DNA of 64,000 nt, from positions 4,227,739-4,291,738 of the forward strand of contig NC_050735.1 of assembly GCF_014529535.1 (NCBI RefSeq). The letters are read 5' to 3'. The stretch comes from Bradysia coprophila (lineage: Eukaryota > Arthropoda > Insecta > Diptera > Sciaridae). Positions 1 to 13,645 of the stretch are shown piece by piece. A model generated the notes under the pieces. That model had not been told where the DNA came from. It worked only from the letters and a program-made list of their open reading frames with translations, and searched no databases. Position numbers and translations under genes: made by a program. The first letter of the stretch is position 1, and each line of letters starts with the position of its first letter.

Positions 1-648
1 TATATGTAATATATGCATGAGCACTATATTTCCCTCTATCGTACGCGTATATACATTTTAATGACATATAGAAGGGTCGACGGAATTATGATTAATTGCC
101 ATGATAACGTTAATCATTGAATTAAAAGCCATTGAATGTTGTTTTTACATGAAATGAATGTTAGGAAAGGTGGAAAAGGTACATTATATTGCATTGAATT
201 GACGCGGTGCTTTACCGTTCAATATGCAAATAGAATGCGATAAATTCCCAGTTTTATTAATTGCAAAAAGCAATAAACAACAATGAAAGCTTATGGCGGA
301 GTATTGATGAATACGGTATGTTCCATATAATAGAGTTTACTATTTCTGACGCGGTGAGCGAACATTGTGCGAAAGTGTAATGCGATAAATCCGTCCTTTT
401 CGCCTAGGTGAAAATAATTCCATTAAAGGTATTAGTTTGGTCATGTACTCCGTCATGATCTCCCACCGATTATTATCCCGAAAAATGTTAGTTCATAATC
501 GCCGCATTTGCCGTATAGGCTGTTATGATGAGAGAGAAGGAAACATAATTCTATGACAATATTTAATGACAGGTACATACCTCAAGGCAAGTTATAATTA
601 ACTGGTCTTCGGTATTATCGCACTAGTCATAACTGTCTATGCATTTAC

Positions 649-1044
649 TATAGAGTGTTATGATGAAAGAGAAGAAGATATTTTGACAAGAACCCCAAGG
701 CAAATAAACTGGTCTTCTGTCCTCTCGCTCTAAACGTACCACGTTGAAAGACAAACAAATACTTTGAAAAAGACCCCAAGGCAAGTTATAATAACTAGTC
801 TTCGGTTTTCTCGCTCTGATCATAAAGTATAGTTTCCACTTAAAAAGAGCACTCCGTTTAGCCTCCGTTTACATGACAGTTGTAAAACAGAACAAAGGAA
901 CTGTCACGTAAACGGAGTAAAAAATTGAAAAAAATTCAATTTCCACTCCGTTTGCGTGACTGTTCTTTTGTTCTATTTTACAACTGTCATGTAGACGGAG
1001 GCTAAACGGAGTGCTCTTTTTAAGTGGAAACTATACTTAACAGT
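649..1044 (+). repeat. Dispersed repeat copy 1, interrupted by a palindromic MITE
   Basis: Bases 649-825 plus 1038-1044 correspond, in inverse orientation, to 6871-7059. The repeat contains two diverged direct subunits with the shared core CCAAGGCAA followed by a CTGGTCTTC-like motif, and ends in GTTATGAT/ATCATAAC-type inverted sequence. A third, weaker subunit lies at about 518-635. The 826-1037 palindrome sits within it. Confidence 0.7.
826..1037. mobile_element. Palindromic MITE with TAA target duplication
   Basis: This 212-bp element has terminal inverted repeats of roughly 65 bp starting AGTATAGTTTCCACTT and ending in the complement. It is flanked by TAA at 823-825 and TAA at 1038-1040. 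The related repeat at 6871-7059 carries the uninterrupted sequence with a single TAA, so that copy acts as an empty site. A 3-bp TAA/TTA duplication is typical of PIF/Harbinger-type elements; that superfamily assignment is inference because no transposase is present. Confidence 0.75.
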
Positions 1045-4027
1045 CTATATGCAAACTATGGAGTGACGTTGGCTGGATATAGCAACAGTTTACAACGTGA
1101 AGTGATCTATTCTGTCATGCAAGGAATTTCAGCAACGTTCTGATCTTTCTTCGGTACAGTTCTCATGAAATTGATTTAAAAAAAACACCAAAAACCGATT
1201 CAGGTTTTTCATGATGCGCTCTCATTTCATCACTCTTTTTTTGTGCCGTAATTTCTTTGCCGACTGAAATTCGAGAGCGGAAAAAAAGCAACGTAAAATT
1301 CCAATATTGCTTAAATGCCATTCAGTTCATAAATTATGTACAAGCGCCTCCAATATCCTATAATCAAACTCATAAATTCATAATAAAAGAACAAAATATA
1401 ATGCGAACGACATATTGAAAAAAAAACCTGTTAAAATCACTTTAATTGGCGTTAACAGACAAAAAAGAAGACGAAAAATAAAATAAAAACGAAACATCAA
1501 TATAATGTACGCTACACATACCATACAGTCAGCAAATGATGATAAAAAAAAACATTTTTACACTCGCGGAATTTTGAAAACCAACACACTTTCTGTTTCA
1601 TGGTTTACTGGTTATTAGTGAATTTTGCATGTCTTTTTATATGGAGAAATCAGAAACTCAAGTAAAAGAGAAACAGAAAAAGTGTCGGTTTTCAAAATTC
1701 TGTGTGTGTAACACAAAAAAAATTTTTACTTCTGCGATTAATTTGTTTATGAATGTAAAAAATAGTATTGGATCGAAATACATTTTTATAAAGTCGTTAA
1801 AGTTATTTGATAATGAACAAGACAAAAAAACCACATACAAATCTGAACGTTCTCCATAATTCGACACCGGATTTGCCAAACGATGATGTAATAAAAATCA
1901 ATGGAACGGAGTGAAAACATATTTTGTGCATTTCTTTCGAAATGAGGCTTGTTTGAATGTGTTAAAATAGTATATTGTGCACCGTGTTGCACAAAGCCGC
2001 TATTTGTAGCACACCATTTGGCAATTGACATCCCGAAAATCCGAAATTAAATTGAGACGCAACCAACGCAAATGTCTTTTAATGTACTTTCCGTTCCGTT
2101 GCCTTTATTGCGAAAAAGGTTGAATACAACTCAATGATGAATGCTTTTTTAGGCACACGATGTGTATTGTCACACTCGGCCTACACATCTAGTACCTGAA
2201 AAGCATTTATCACTCGGTTGTATAAATAACTATTTCGACACAAGAGCGGAAAAGTATGTCAAAATGTCGATACACGTGCGGAGAACTATGTCACAATTTC
2301 TACACACGTGCGGAAAAGTATGTCAAACAATTAGTATCGCCATAGAGTTCGAAACCAGTGAATTCGATTGTGAGTGAAGGTAGGCATTCAACAACGTGAA
2401 GTGATCTACCATATTAAAGTGGCTGTCAGAAGCGATTATTTGAAGCGAAAAAAAATTACGTAATCTGAAAGGATTAAGATCCGTCGTTCCACGCTTGTAT
2501 CCTTTTATTACATAAAATAACTAGAATCAGCTTTCACAAATAATGTCGCAATAGGACCTGCACTATATTCACTTTACAATTTTTCAAATTACTAACTGCA
2601 ACCGAAAAAAATCTGCTATGCAATTTTACATGCCTTTCTCCGTGTATTCAATGTTTACAAATACACATGGCCTTAAAAGGCTAAATTTATTGGCTGGAAA
2701 TATGTTGAGAATCTGGTGAAATGAAATCATTTATTTAGTTTTTCTTTATTGCTTTTGTTGTTACATTGTTGCAATACGAATACCAAACGGTTTGTTTAAG
2801 TTTTTGCTTTATGTGAGTTGTTCCAACGAAATTGTTGAGCATGACTAGTATAGCTTATGAGTAACTTGAACGAAATATTTTAGAGTATTCCATCTTCTCA
2901 AAAAATGTATTTGTTCTGTCATTACAAAAACAACAATTCAGAGTGTAACTAATGGAACACCTTTAACGCGAAAGGTGAAGTCGGATTCTACAACCACCAA
3001 TAGCAGTAAAGGCTGAATATAGCAAGCCTATGGGAACAAAATACACCTTGTCGTAATGTCCTTGCGTTCTATAATAATTTTTAAAGAAAATCGAAACAAA
3101 ATCAGACACAAAATGTGAACAGTCATACGTTTAACCACAAAAATGACCACAATTTTGTATTGTTGATCCCATATACGTTTACCACAAAAGAGTGATCGTA
3201 TCACAAAAGTTTATTGTTTAGTCCATAATTTACCTTTACACAAAAAAAAAACGTAAAATTTCTGTCCGTACTCTGTACGCACACACTGTGAAATCCTGTA
3301 TTGTGTATTTACTAACAGAACAATCTCTCTAGAGACATTTTGTAGTAAGACGACTTGCGATGCATATAGTCTCATCTATGTGAGGTTCGTTTTGATTATG
3401 TGAACTAATAATAAATGCCACATGCGAAACAACAATGTTGTTCAATTGACGATCAGGGATTAAATGAAATTTAGAATGTAACGTAACACAGTATTTATAA
3501 TGCAATTTAGTTCGGTGCAATCAATGCATATTCGATGAAAACGAGATTGTTGATTTAATTCTGATAATTGCTACTGAATTGTAATGCGATTCTCCTCGCC
3601 ATACGTAAATTAAATAAAATGTGAAATGTTCATCGTAAAAGGCATTATACTGATTGAAGTGTGAGGTTTAAATGTTCGTTATTTTGGACGCATTCGAATT
3701 ATTAGACCGGTGCCCCTCATCTTTTTTTTGTCTATCTAAAGACCGAATAGGGTAGTCAATAATGTCGGGTTCAATCTAATGATTGAGGATTGTTGTTGGG
3801 CATACAAAAAAATGGATCTGCAAGAAGAGACAAAAAAAATCGATCTCGCCTGACTACGTGTGATGGAACACATTTGGTATCATTCATTTTAATTTTTGAG
3901 CTCTACTAGAGCTGTTCTAGCACAAATCTAAAAAATTGGAAAGTGCCTGAAAAGTCAAATCTTCGGATTTTCCAGCACGTTAGGCCTTTAATATAATTTT
4001 TCATTCTTCGTTTCGCCCAATAAATTT

Positions 4028-4300
4028 TACGTGAGAGTCGTGGTGACGGGATCGCTCAGTGGATACGAACTACCAAAATGATTCGGTGTAGCGATGTACG
4101 CATCGAATGACCCGTATAACCCAAATACGATGAATTTGTACATACATATGTCTAGCCTACATTTAGGTGAGGTATCAATTACCTAACTTTCCTATCTTAC
4201 TATCTTCGAGGCGTGGCTCGGAAGTCATGTAAAACCGGTGGTACAGACTACACTTATTATTAGCCGTAAAAGGCCGTCAGTGAGGTCTCTAAACAAATCA
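4028..4300 (+). repeat. Possible tRNA-derived SINE
   Basis: Near 4050 the sequence GATCGCTCAGTGGATAC resembles a tRNA A box, and about 50 bases later GCATCGAATGACC resembles a B box, the internal pol III promoter layout of tRNA-derived SINEs. A more GC-rich tail around 4200-4300 with AAACCGGTGGTACAGACTA looks like the 3' part of a retroposon. No clear target duplication or poly-A tail was identified and there is no intact tRNA cloverleaf. Low certainty. Confidence 0.3.
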
Positions 4301-6870
4301 AAGTAAATCAAATGTTTTCCGTGTCGGGTAAAGTAACCATTTGACAACCATGGCTTTTACTCAAAGTTGGGTAGTGGTCTATAAATGGGATATCCTATCC
4401 CTGAGCATCTATGCTGGGAGGGTTTTCAGTTGTCGCAATATGAAAAAATACTGATAAGTAGTAGGGTGGAGGCACCAGTGTACGGACATGTACCAGCACA
4501 CAGATTGTTCTTTCAATCATAAAAAAGTTTATCAATGAACGAACAATAGGTGTCCGACTAGCTGTACATGTTTGGAGACTGATACGCTAACCTATTCCAG
4601 TGTTAAAAAAAAACCGAACAAAATCCCAACATAATTCATTTCGTCGTTTTCCGCGCAGATAATGTAGAAATCTACCTTCGTAAGTTCTTTTTCCAGCTAA
4701 TCATCGACACGAATAGCAATGTTAATAACTTTCCATAGCTCGTAAATTGTGATATGAACGACAAACTCGTAGTCATTGCATTGTGCTTCATGAGTTATAC
4801 AAATGATAACTGGTTCAATTTACAGTGTGTGAATATTGCTGGTTGGATTGATAAACAATCAGCGATACATTCAAGCGAATAATGCTTTAATTCCCATGAC
4901 CCTCTTTTTAATAGTAAGTACACATAATTATCGTTGAAATCATTGATACACATATTACACTGTGTCATGCGTGTGTACATTATATGAACCTATTTACACA
5001 AAATGTGTGCGATAGTATGGTGTGATAGATATTTCTACTCAGCTGGTATTCCTACTATACAGTCATTGTGTATTCCTATCCTTTTCCATTTCTATTTCAG
5101 TATTTCACAATTTTTTTCTGATTACATTAATAAAGTGACTTGTGTACGAAACAGATAACCGAACCGGTAACTTAAATCAAGTGATTGTTTGATTTTGTGT
5201 CGGTATCATCGCTTGTTATCTGATACATACGTTTTATCATATTTTTTGTGGCTTTTTTTTAATTTTGAACTTAATTACACTTATCTTGCCATGTAACTTC
5301 GTATTGTCAGTCAGTTTATATTTATTTGAAGTGGAAAATGTTATCGGTTTTTTTTTCGATGCGTGCACATATCACATTGAATTTCAATTGGATTCCGTAG
5401 TCCGTTTGTCGAGCTAATCTGTTTAATACCATTGCATTGGCGCGAAACTTTGTTTGATGGAATTGAACTTTACCATTCGGATTCTATGTATACCGAAATT
5501 CCATTATCAAACTTACGACTTCCAGCTAAAACTTCGATTGTATTTGAGTCGATTACTTGCCGATACAAAACCGATACAACCGAAGCAAAACCGTTTCTAT
5601 TAAAAAGAAGAATCCGTAGTATGACTAATCTAACTAGCAACAAAGTAACACAAGAAATGCATTTGTACGATCCGGTGGTAAGGAAACTCAAAATTAGCAA
5701 TTTTCCAACAGTTTCAGAGTTTGTGAATTAATGATGTAAAATGCTAAACTCACGTTATGCCATAAACTGAAGTAGCAGCTTTAGTTTCACTAACACATTT
5801 AATCTCGTTTGAAAATGTTATGTTTAGCTAGAGGAATTACTATCACGTATGAGAGCATTAAAATCGAGAGAGATAGAGACATTATAATTCATATTGCGAA
5901 TGCAGCCAGGTATATATTGGCAATGTTGCAGTTCGAGAAATATATTTTCTACTGCCAGCTTAATTAGATTATCCGTTTAGCATAATTTTCAGGAAGCCAA
6001 TTGAGTCTCGTGTGTACCTTACTAGGGCATTTCAACGTGTTAAAAATTTGAGCAAAGCAAAGTTGCATTTGATAGGTGTGAAAAGTTAAATGGCCGAATG
6101 TATGACGACAATTCCAAGCCATAAGTCTGCTACAACTTTATAGCTGAAAAACATTGATTTTTGGATCGAGATTCTGAAAGAAATTTTTTCAATTTGAAAA
6201 ATCGGGCGCAAAATCTTTGAAATTTTTCGTAGTTCCTCTTCATAGCCTTTCGTATTATGATGAGTGATTAACGCACGCGTAGAGTGTTTTGTAGGGACGC
6301 AGCTAGCTCAATAATGATACACACGGTCAATGTAAACATGGATTGAGGAAATTTAAGATTTTGTGAGGGTGTATAGAGAGTTAAGAGCGCATAAAAAGAA
6401 AAAAATCAGACATATTTAACTGGTCCCTATGGATGATTTGTCAAGATTTGTATAATAAAAGTCCAGTTAACTAGGAACAAACCAGTCAATTTAACTGAGC
6501 TCGATGGGGTAAATTTTTCGTTACTTTCTATCTTATCATTCCATTGTTATTGAGTTGGCTGCGTCAGCTGAAAATACTTTATTATGATGAGCGATTGTCA
6601 CTATTTCACATACAATAACTTCACCACGACATGCGAATTCGTATTTGTTGAATATTGCTTGTACGGAAAGATTTGTATGCGTGCATCTAATGAAATGTTG
6701 GTCGGAGTGGCACGCTATGTCACTGTGTATAACACTTTAAGGCCTCTGCGCACTTTCGCCTTCTTAGCTTTCCGTCAAATAGACAAAGGTTTCATTGTTT
6801 AAAGAGACTGTCAACTAAATGAAGTGATCAACTGATTTTCATAGATTTCCTTAGATCTGTACATTTTATA

Positions 6871-7059
6871 GACTGTTATGATCAGAGCGAGAAAACCGAA
6901 GACTAGTTATTATAACTTGCCTTGGGGTACTTGTCAAAGTATTTGCTTCTCTTTCAACGTGGTACGTTGAGAGCGAGAGGACAGAAGACCAGTTTATTTT
7001 AACTTGCCTTGGGGTACTTGTCAAAATATCTTCTTCTCTTTCATCATAACACTCTATAT
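6871..7059 (-). repeat. Dispersed repeat copy 2 (uninterrupted)
   Basis: This is the inverted counterpart of 649-1044, without the MITE. It holds two direct subunits with a period near 85 bp (starting about 6886 and 6971). Each has GAGCGAGA, then AGAAGACCAGTT-type sequence, then AACTTGCCTTGGGGTACTTG. The ends form a short inverted repeat, GTTATGAT at the left and ATCATAAC at the right. Confidence 0.7.
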
Positions 7060-8059
7060 CCCAGCATTACCGGCCCGGAAATAGTCAACATATTACCTTT
7101 TACGTCAACGAAATTAAATTATTAATTTCATTACAAATGAAAATCGCTTTGCATCACAAAAAATGCAACAAAAAAGATCAGTGAAAAATCTCGCCGCAAA
7201 AATGTTTGTTGTTTTTTTATTTCTTTTGAAAAATCACTATCTATCTATGTATACACCGTCGGCCCCCACTCATCGACGAGCGGCTTTGGAAATTGATTTA
7301 ATCTAAATTGACAACACAAATTAGTCGTTTGGAAATTAACTCACCACAATGTGTTCACATAAATTAGCATACATTCTGAATGTAATAGCTAATTCCACAA
7401 AAAGGTGTCATAAATAATTAAAAGAAAAAACATTTAACGTTTTCAAACAATGTATAGTCAGGTGTAATAGCCGACCAGAATAGATTACGTGTTACTTTTA
7501 GGTAGTTTTATGGCTGTTGGTTCTTTTGCATAACTGAGTTATTTCAGAGAGTAAAGGTAGAGGCACTTAAAAGGTGAAGATAGAAAATAAATGGTGAATA
7601 AGAAATCGGTACGATTTTTGGTGAATTTTTGCGCTTAAGTTGAAGTGAAACTTTAACAGCGGACAAGTAGCAGCACAAAATTACAAGAAGTCAGTCACAA
7701 TATTTTTAGAGAAAAATAAAAACATTTCGATTCATCCTTTGTGACAGCATGACGATGTAAAATTTTATTTTGGGACGCCAATCAACTAACTAGTACAGGG
7801 GGTGTAACTTAGAACAATTTTTATTGTCGCAGCTTAGAACATTTTTGATTTTTGTACCCTGTTGAATGTCGTTCAAAAACATCGAATCGTTTTTTAATTT
7901 TCTGAATGTATATAGTTTTTTTTATTAGGTTAGGATGAAAATTCCACATACAAACTGGCAATACCGACCGGTGCAATACCTTTCAGCTCATTACCGACAA
8001 TACCACAACATGTACCGAAATATTTTTTGAACCGGTGGGTGGCGAATTAAAGTCGCATT

Positions 8060-8330
8060 TGCGTCTAGTTCTCCAATTAATTTAATTAAAATCTGATTCT
8101 TATTGTAAAAAAAAACTTGGAACGAGCCGAACAATTCTTATGATCTGGAATTTTGATTACCCAACGCAGATCCAGTCAAATAAATCGACAAACATTTTAA
8201 ATGCAAATTTAACCGATTTCTGTGATACAATTGGAAATTCCAGATCATACGAATTGTTCGGCTCGTTCCAAGGTTTTTTTTACAATAACAATCAGATTTT
8301 AATTAATTTAATTAAAGAAGTAGATGCGCT
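8060..8330. mobile_element. Foldback (MITE-like) element
   Basis: Two arms of about 85-95 bp face each other. The left arm runs from GCGTCTAGTTCTCCAATT through AACTTGGAACGAGCCGAA to GATCTGGAATTT. The right arm is its complement, from AAATTCCAGATCAT through TTCGGCTCGTTCCAAGG to TAGATGCGC. A spacer of roughly 80-90 bp has no coding potential. No transposase is present and the target duplication is unclear. Confidence 0.7.
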
Positions 8331-11300
8331 TAACGAGTAATTATCCCGTGGACCAGCTGGGTTGGTAATTTACAGCCAGGTTCTACACTGAAATTCAACT
8401 TGACAAAATCAAAACCAAAATCTGCCTTTTTCATGTAGTTCGTTAATGTTATAGTTTTCGGCAACAACGATTTTCTGTTATAGTAACTTTTAATTGTCTT
8501 CGGCAATTGCCTAACATCGATGGTATTTTACGACAAGTTTTATGGTAAAGTGGTACACCCGTGAACTAGTAGAAACATAAAAAAGCGTCTGGTCTCACTC
8601 GATGGATTTTTGTATAGTTTATGCTCTGAACATTCTCAACAAATGGAGAGATTAACGAATTTTTTCTCGGAATGACCTGACTAATCAACAAAACAATATC
8701 GCTCTTTTTATATAGATTGTTTAACGTTAAATTCTTTGCGTCAATCATCCTAATTTGTTAAGCAAACAAAAGTTTTTTTTTTTCAGATTTTACAATGCGG
8801 TGTATAAAACTTGACCAGACCATAAACAATGACATTAAATTAATAACATACAACAAAAACTCTATGTCAATGTGCTTGTATATAGTAAATACAGTTGCAT
8901 ACAGTGACCAACCAAATTAATTTTTATTAAAACGTGTCTACTTGTTACCTATTTTGTATAGATTGTATAGACGAAATAATTATCACGTGGTCAGTATAAT
9001 ATTTACAATTTTATCGTTCAATGAATCAAATTTAATATCTTTACCACCAAAGCCATTTTTTCCCCGATGCATTCATTTTCATATCAATTAAATATTACAC
9101 GAATGCTGTTGGTTTTGTGAGAGAAAAATAATTATTATAAAAAAAATGATTTAAACAGGCAGAGCAAGGCAAAGTACAAGCAACACAACAAAACGTTTTG
9201 AATGTAATAAAATTCAGGGTTGCATAAACAGAGCATGAGTTTGTTCTCAGAAATATCATCAATATGAAACGCCATTCATCGGTTTGAATCACAAATGGTT
9301 GCGTATAAAAAGTCTGAAAAATGAAATATTATATACAACTTACCGGTGCCGATCTAGCCGGTGTCGGATACATTTTTTCAATAAAATGCTTTCAGTATTT
9401 CCTTGGTAATTGTGTATATAATCCAATGTGTCGTAGTGGTTTTCTACGATAAAATGTTTGGCTTTGAATGCTCACTTCACTGTCAAGTACGTAAATGAAT
9501 TAAGTACCATGTCACTTATCACTTCAGCAAAAAAAATAATGGCTCAATCAAACGGATTTCACTGATATCCCCTCAAGATGTTATACAATTTATCACTTTT
9601 TTTTGTAAATGAAATTAGCATAAGTCGCCATAAAATCACGTCAAAACATCATCATCATCATCAGCCAATCAAGCTGGTATACAGCTTGGTATTGCAAAAA
9701 GAAAGAACTGCATCCGAATATTGGACAATTTCACTCAAATATTGTATTTACAACAAAAATCAAAATGTAGAAAAAGAAATGAAAGGAAAAATTATAACTT
9801 TGAAACAAACTGATCAATGTGGGTGGTTGTCGTAAATTTCTTATTCTTCCCGTTTATTAAAACAAAACAAAAACTTAGTCACCGAAATTGATTCGAATCA
9901 CACAAGCAACCGCCACAATATAGCCTTAATTAGTATTAATTATAATGAACAGCGACCAATCAAATGGGCAATTAATATTTTCAAACATCCGATCACAAAA
10001 GTTGTACATTCAATTATGGGAATTCTGTTGAACTTCCAAGACTGAGTTTGGTTGAAAGACTAAATGATTTTTTCGAAATATGGAAAGCCGTATTGGAGAG
10101 CAAAGGCGAAATGAATGAAGAGAGTGAGAAAAATATAATGCGGTTGCGTCCGCTTTCTGAACGGCATAGAGAAAAGTCACCGAATTTCGCCGCCCATACA
10201 TTTTTCTCTCTAGCTCTCTTCCTCCTTCTCTCTTGATTTCGCCATTTTACGCTTACAGTTGTAAGTCCCAACCGAAATATTCAGTAGACCCAGAGCGTAT
10301 AAAAACTTCCAGAGACGCGACGGACGCGACAATGTTGAAAGATTTTATTTTCAATCTTTTTTATCAGCTGTTAATTTCCAACAACTAAATATGTCTTTGC
10401 CATATCGTCCGACAAACGCTCAAATTTTACCAAATCTTTATTTTTGTCAGGTTGGTGGCGTGACAATTGCGAAAATGAATAATTTTACTATCTTTTCATC
10501 GTGTTTATTTATCGATACGATGTCGGTACACGCACACAAAGGCGTGCATTCTAAAATTCATTGAGCAGCAAAATTATATGGAAAGAGTGTTCAATGAATG
10601 CATTGCACTAATATGGATGGCGCATCGGACTTCCAACATAGATGGCAACGGAAAAGTAAGGCTTATTGCTAAGCATTCATCTCCAGAGCGGTGCGTTGGT
10701 TTCGTTAACATAGTGTGCGTTAAGCTAAGAAAATCTATTTCCTGCCATCATTTCGTCTCAAAAGACTCACAGACTACAATTAATAAAATCACATTTTGAT
10801 AATCTTTAGGCCGTTTATCTCGAACGAAAATTGTGGAACATCTACAGAAGAATGAAGTTTAGAAACTAAGAGTAAAATCTATTACAATTTAATACTTTTC
10901 TTCATAAAAAGACTGCTGTCACTGAATTATTTTTTCATGAACAAACTTCACTGCTGTGACATTTCATGGAAATGAATCAATGTGAAGTTGTTACACAAAA
11001 AAATAGTCCAGTGAGATTGAAGTACTATAAAAAAAATGTGGCGCCGCTACAGGCCAACCGACTAGGCGAACTGAACCCTAATTGCGGAAAGATATGTCAA
11101 CGATGATTAGGAGGAGGAAATGGAATGGTATTAAACATATACTCTATGCAGATTGCAGTCCCAACGCCTACTACGCAACGAAGATATAAAAAGGCTGCGT
11201 TAGATTGTAAGAACCATAGAAACAGGAAGAGATGATGATAGTTGAAAAAACTCAAGGAGTAGGAACAAATAATGTGATACTATTTTCCTGTTCGAACGAA

Positions 11301-11977
11301 CATCTCGCTTAACTTCCCATGTCTAAATAATATATAATGCAAGGTATTACCTTGAAGGTAATGGAAATTCGGAAAAATGAACCGAATCCTATTTCCGTAA
11401 GTCGTATTCACGATATTCTCATATGTACAGACTGCGTTGAAATTAATTTTTGTTTATTTGTTCATCCACTGACTCACCCAAAATTCAAATTCTGAAGCGC
11501 ACTTACGGCGCGAATTTCCATAAACTAAGGTAAGTGTAGTCCTTTTCTATTCGGGTTCACTTAAACACAAATCACACAGTCTTCGTTTGCATAAAAGTTC
11601 TCCGATTTTAGTATTCAATACATTTGCAAATCAAAGCGAAAAATCGCGTCTTAAACTCACCAAAACGGAGACTGCGATTCGTGCTTAAAACAGCAGTCAG
11701 GTAAACCACACTAAATTTTTAAAAAGAACTGTCAACTGAATCGCGACTTTCAAACAGAGACAGTTTCATTCGTTAAAAATTTTTGCTGTTTGCTTGCATA
11801 GTAATTCATTTTTGTTGTGTTTCAAACTGTCATGATTTTGACATCACAATCATCATTTGACATCATGCTAGATCAAGGTTCTGAACTGCAAGGGTGAGCG
11901 CATTCAACAATGAACAATGAACCGAAAAATAAGTTTCAACGCTTCCTTATATGAGAATGGGGCGGTTTAACCAAAGT

Positions 11978-12246
11978 ATATAAACACTGAAGGTAATGCA
12001 AAGCCGCAAGAACACATGGATCCAAAGTTTCGGGTGAATATAGTTTTTATAATAATGGACACAAGTCAAATTCACTTTGTTAGATTGCAACACATGCCAA
12101 AACTCAATACTAAACAACGCAGATCCAACAACATTATCACGCTAAACGTCACAGATGCAACATAAAAAATCTAATATTCACCCGAAACTTTGGATCCATA
12201 TTTCTTGCTATTCCCTGAGGATTTACGTTACCTTCAGTATGTATAT
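11978..12246. mobile_element. Foldback element with ACTGAAGGTAA ends
   Basis: Outer arms start with ACTGAAGGTAA near 11986 and end with TTACCTTCAGT near 12239. An inner pair, GGATCCAAAGTTTCGGGTGA near 12018 and its complement near 12180-12197, is almost perfect. The same terminal motif recurs singly at about 11345, 12428 and 12652, which suggests solo or decayed relatives close by. Non-autonomous and non-coding. Confidence 0.65.
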
Positions 12247-13555
12247 GTACCTTGGATTCAGCGCTGCGTAAGATAGATTTTCACACGAAACACTTTGACG
12301 AAATTTTCTTCACTCGTTTTTCAGCTGGTTGACTCATGCCAATACATACACGATGAACATATGCGTATCGATATACAATAAATTCAACCGAAATTCACCT
12401 TAAGGTAGGATACCGATTCCGCTTGTTATTTACCTTCAGTGTTTTATAATTTGGACTCATGCAACTTGACTGCTTTATAGTGTAGAGGTAATGCCATTCA
12501 GACGCGGAGTTTGATGCTAGTAGTGTAATTTTTGCTACCTCACAACAGATGGCCGAGTGTCTTTTCAATTTTTTCTTTTTAACGAAGGGAAGAGTTGGCG
12601 TTTGTATCGAACTTTCGCGCCAGCACATCTGATTCGGTTATAATATGGCATTACCTTCACACTGCATCGTATGAACACATATTAAACAGTGAGGTTGCAT
12701 GAGTGAACCAGCTGTTAAAATAGCGTCACAAACGGGTTAATTGTAACCGAAAAAAATGTTAAAGGCTTCCTTTTATACGATCAAGAATGTCAATGCGTTA
12801 CATTTTACATTTTGAATTTTTTTTGCGCACTTACGGCGTCAATTTATTCATTATTGTGTAGTAGATTTTATTGTTCTTTCTGGTCCGCACCGTTTGCAAA
12901 AGGTAGCAAACCCACGATACAAATGATTGACTGAGAGCTGCGCATGCGCATTAATGTGCCGTCCTCTCAGTTCATTCAGTGGTGTATTTTTGGAGTCGAA
13001 TTGATAGAACAACAAAAACAAAACGAAAAATTTATATTTATATTTCAAACAAAAAAGCAGCAAAGCAACTGAATTTTTAGTCTCTCAGAAAACGTTGTGC
13101 TGCTATGAGGCTGCTATAAAAACACTCCACAATATCGTGTGCTGGATTATATTCAAAGAACAATAATACAAATAAAAAAAGGAAAACAATTTTGATTTGT
13201 TTGAAATGAAATATCAGTTGTGCTGTTGTTTATTTCGGGATTGTTTTTAATTTTTTTTTGTTTTCTTACTTTGAGATATAAATTAATTTGCGATAAAAGT
13301 AAAAATAAAAAAACAAAACGAGCACCAGATCTGAAACGAGAAGAAAATAAAATTGATGAAATTTGACTGTCAAATGACAAAAGGATAGTATTGTCCTTGT
13401 CAGTGAGTCAAAACGCTTCCGTATAAAAAATAAAAAAATAAAATTTCCTTTGTGTGCTGGAAACATTAAATTAAATCATTGATTCGCATAAAAGTTTTCC
13501 GATAAAAAGTTCTAAGATAGAATCGAAAGCTATTTATAACAAAAACGAATTATAA

Positions 13556-13645
13556 ATGTTACACGCTGCCATGGTTGACTACAAAATCGACTTCAAGTTA
13601 GCTGTTTACAATGCCTGTAGGGATAATAACTTAAACGGTCTAACG
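13556..13645 (+). CDS. Fem-1 (FEM1C-type) exon 1, start of coding sequence
   Basis: This exon gives the N-terminal 30 residues of the FEM1C-like protein, in phase 0, ending in CTAACG before a strong GTAAGT donor at 13646. The segment DFKLAVYNACRDNNLNGLT corresponds to the N-terminus of animal FEM1C proteins (a Lys-Thr-Ala-Val-Phe-Asn-Ala-type start of the ankyrin array) and continues in frame at 42581. Two in-frame ATGs exist. The second, at 13571 (Met6), has the better translation context (GCC ATG G) and lies closer to the usual family start, so the true start could be 13571. The link to the body of the gene across 28.9 kb rests on frame, splice signals and homology, with no transcript evidence. 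Confidence 0.8.

Larger units (their letters stand above)
1..13555. other. Gene-poor AT-rich flank with scattered repeats
   Basis: No coding exon with recognisable homology was found on either strand. Open frames here are at most 99 codons and none shows a domain or family signature. What can be supported is repetitive: a dispersed repeat and a nested palindrome at 649-1044, a possible SINE near 4030-4300, an inverted copy of the first repeat at 6871-7059, and foldbacks at 8060-8330 and 11978-12246. The stretch just before 13556 should hold the promoter and 5' UTR of the Fem-1 gene, but I could not place a start site; TATA-like AT runs are too common here to be informative. Confidence 0.6.

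Noticed and set aside
5432..5731. 99-codon plus-strand open frame
   Set aside because: It has a plausible length but no recognisable domain, no splice partners and no homology I can name; the surrounding sequence is AT-rich intergenic. Not called as a gene.
11040..11240. Possible LINE or retroposon fragment around a GGCGCCGCTACAGG patch
   Set aside because: Composition differs from the surroundings, but no frame, tail or target duplication could be recognised.
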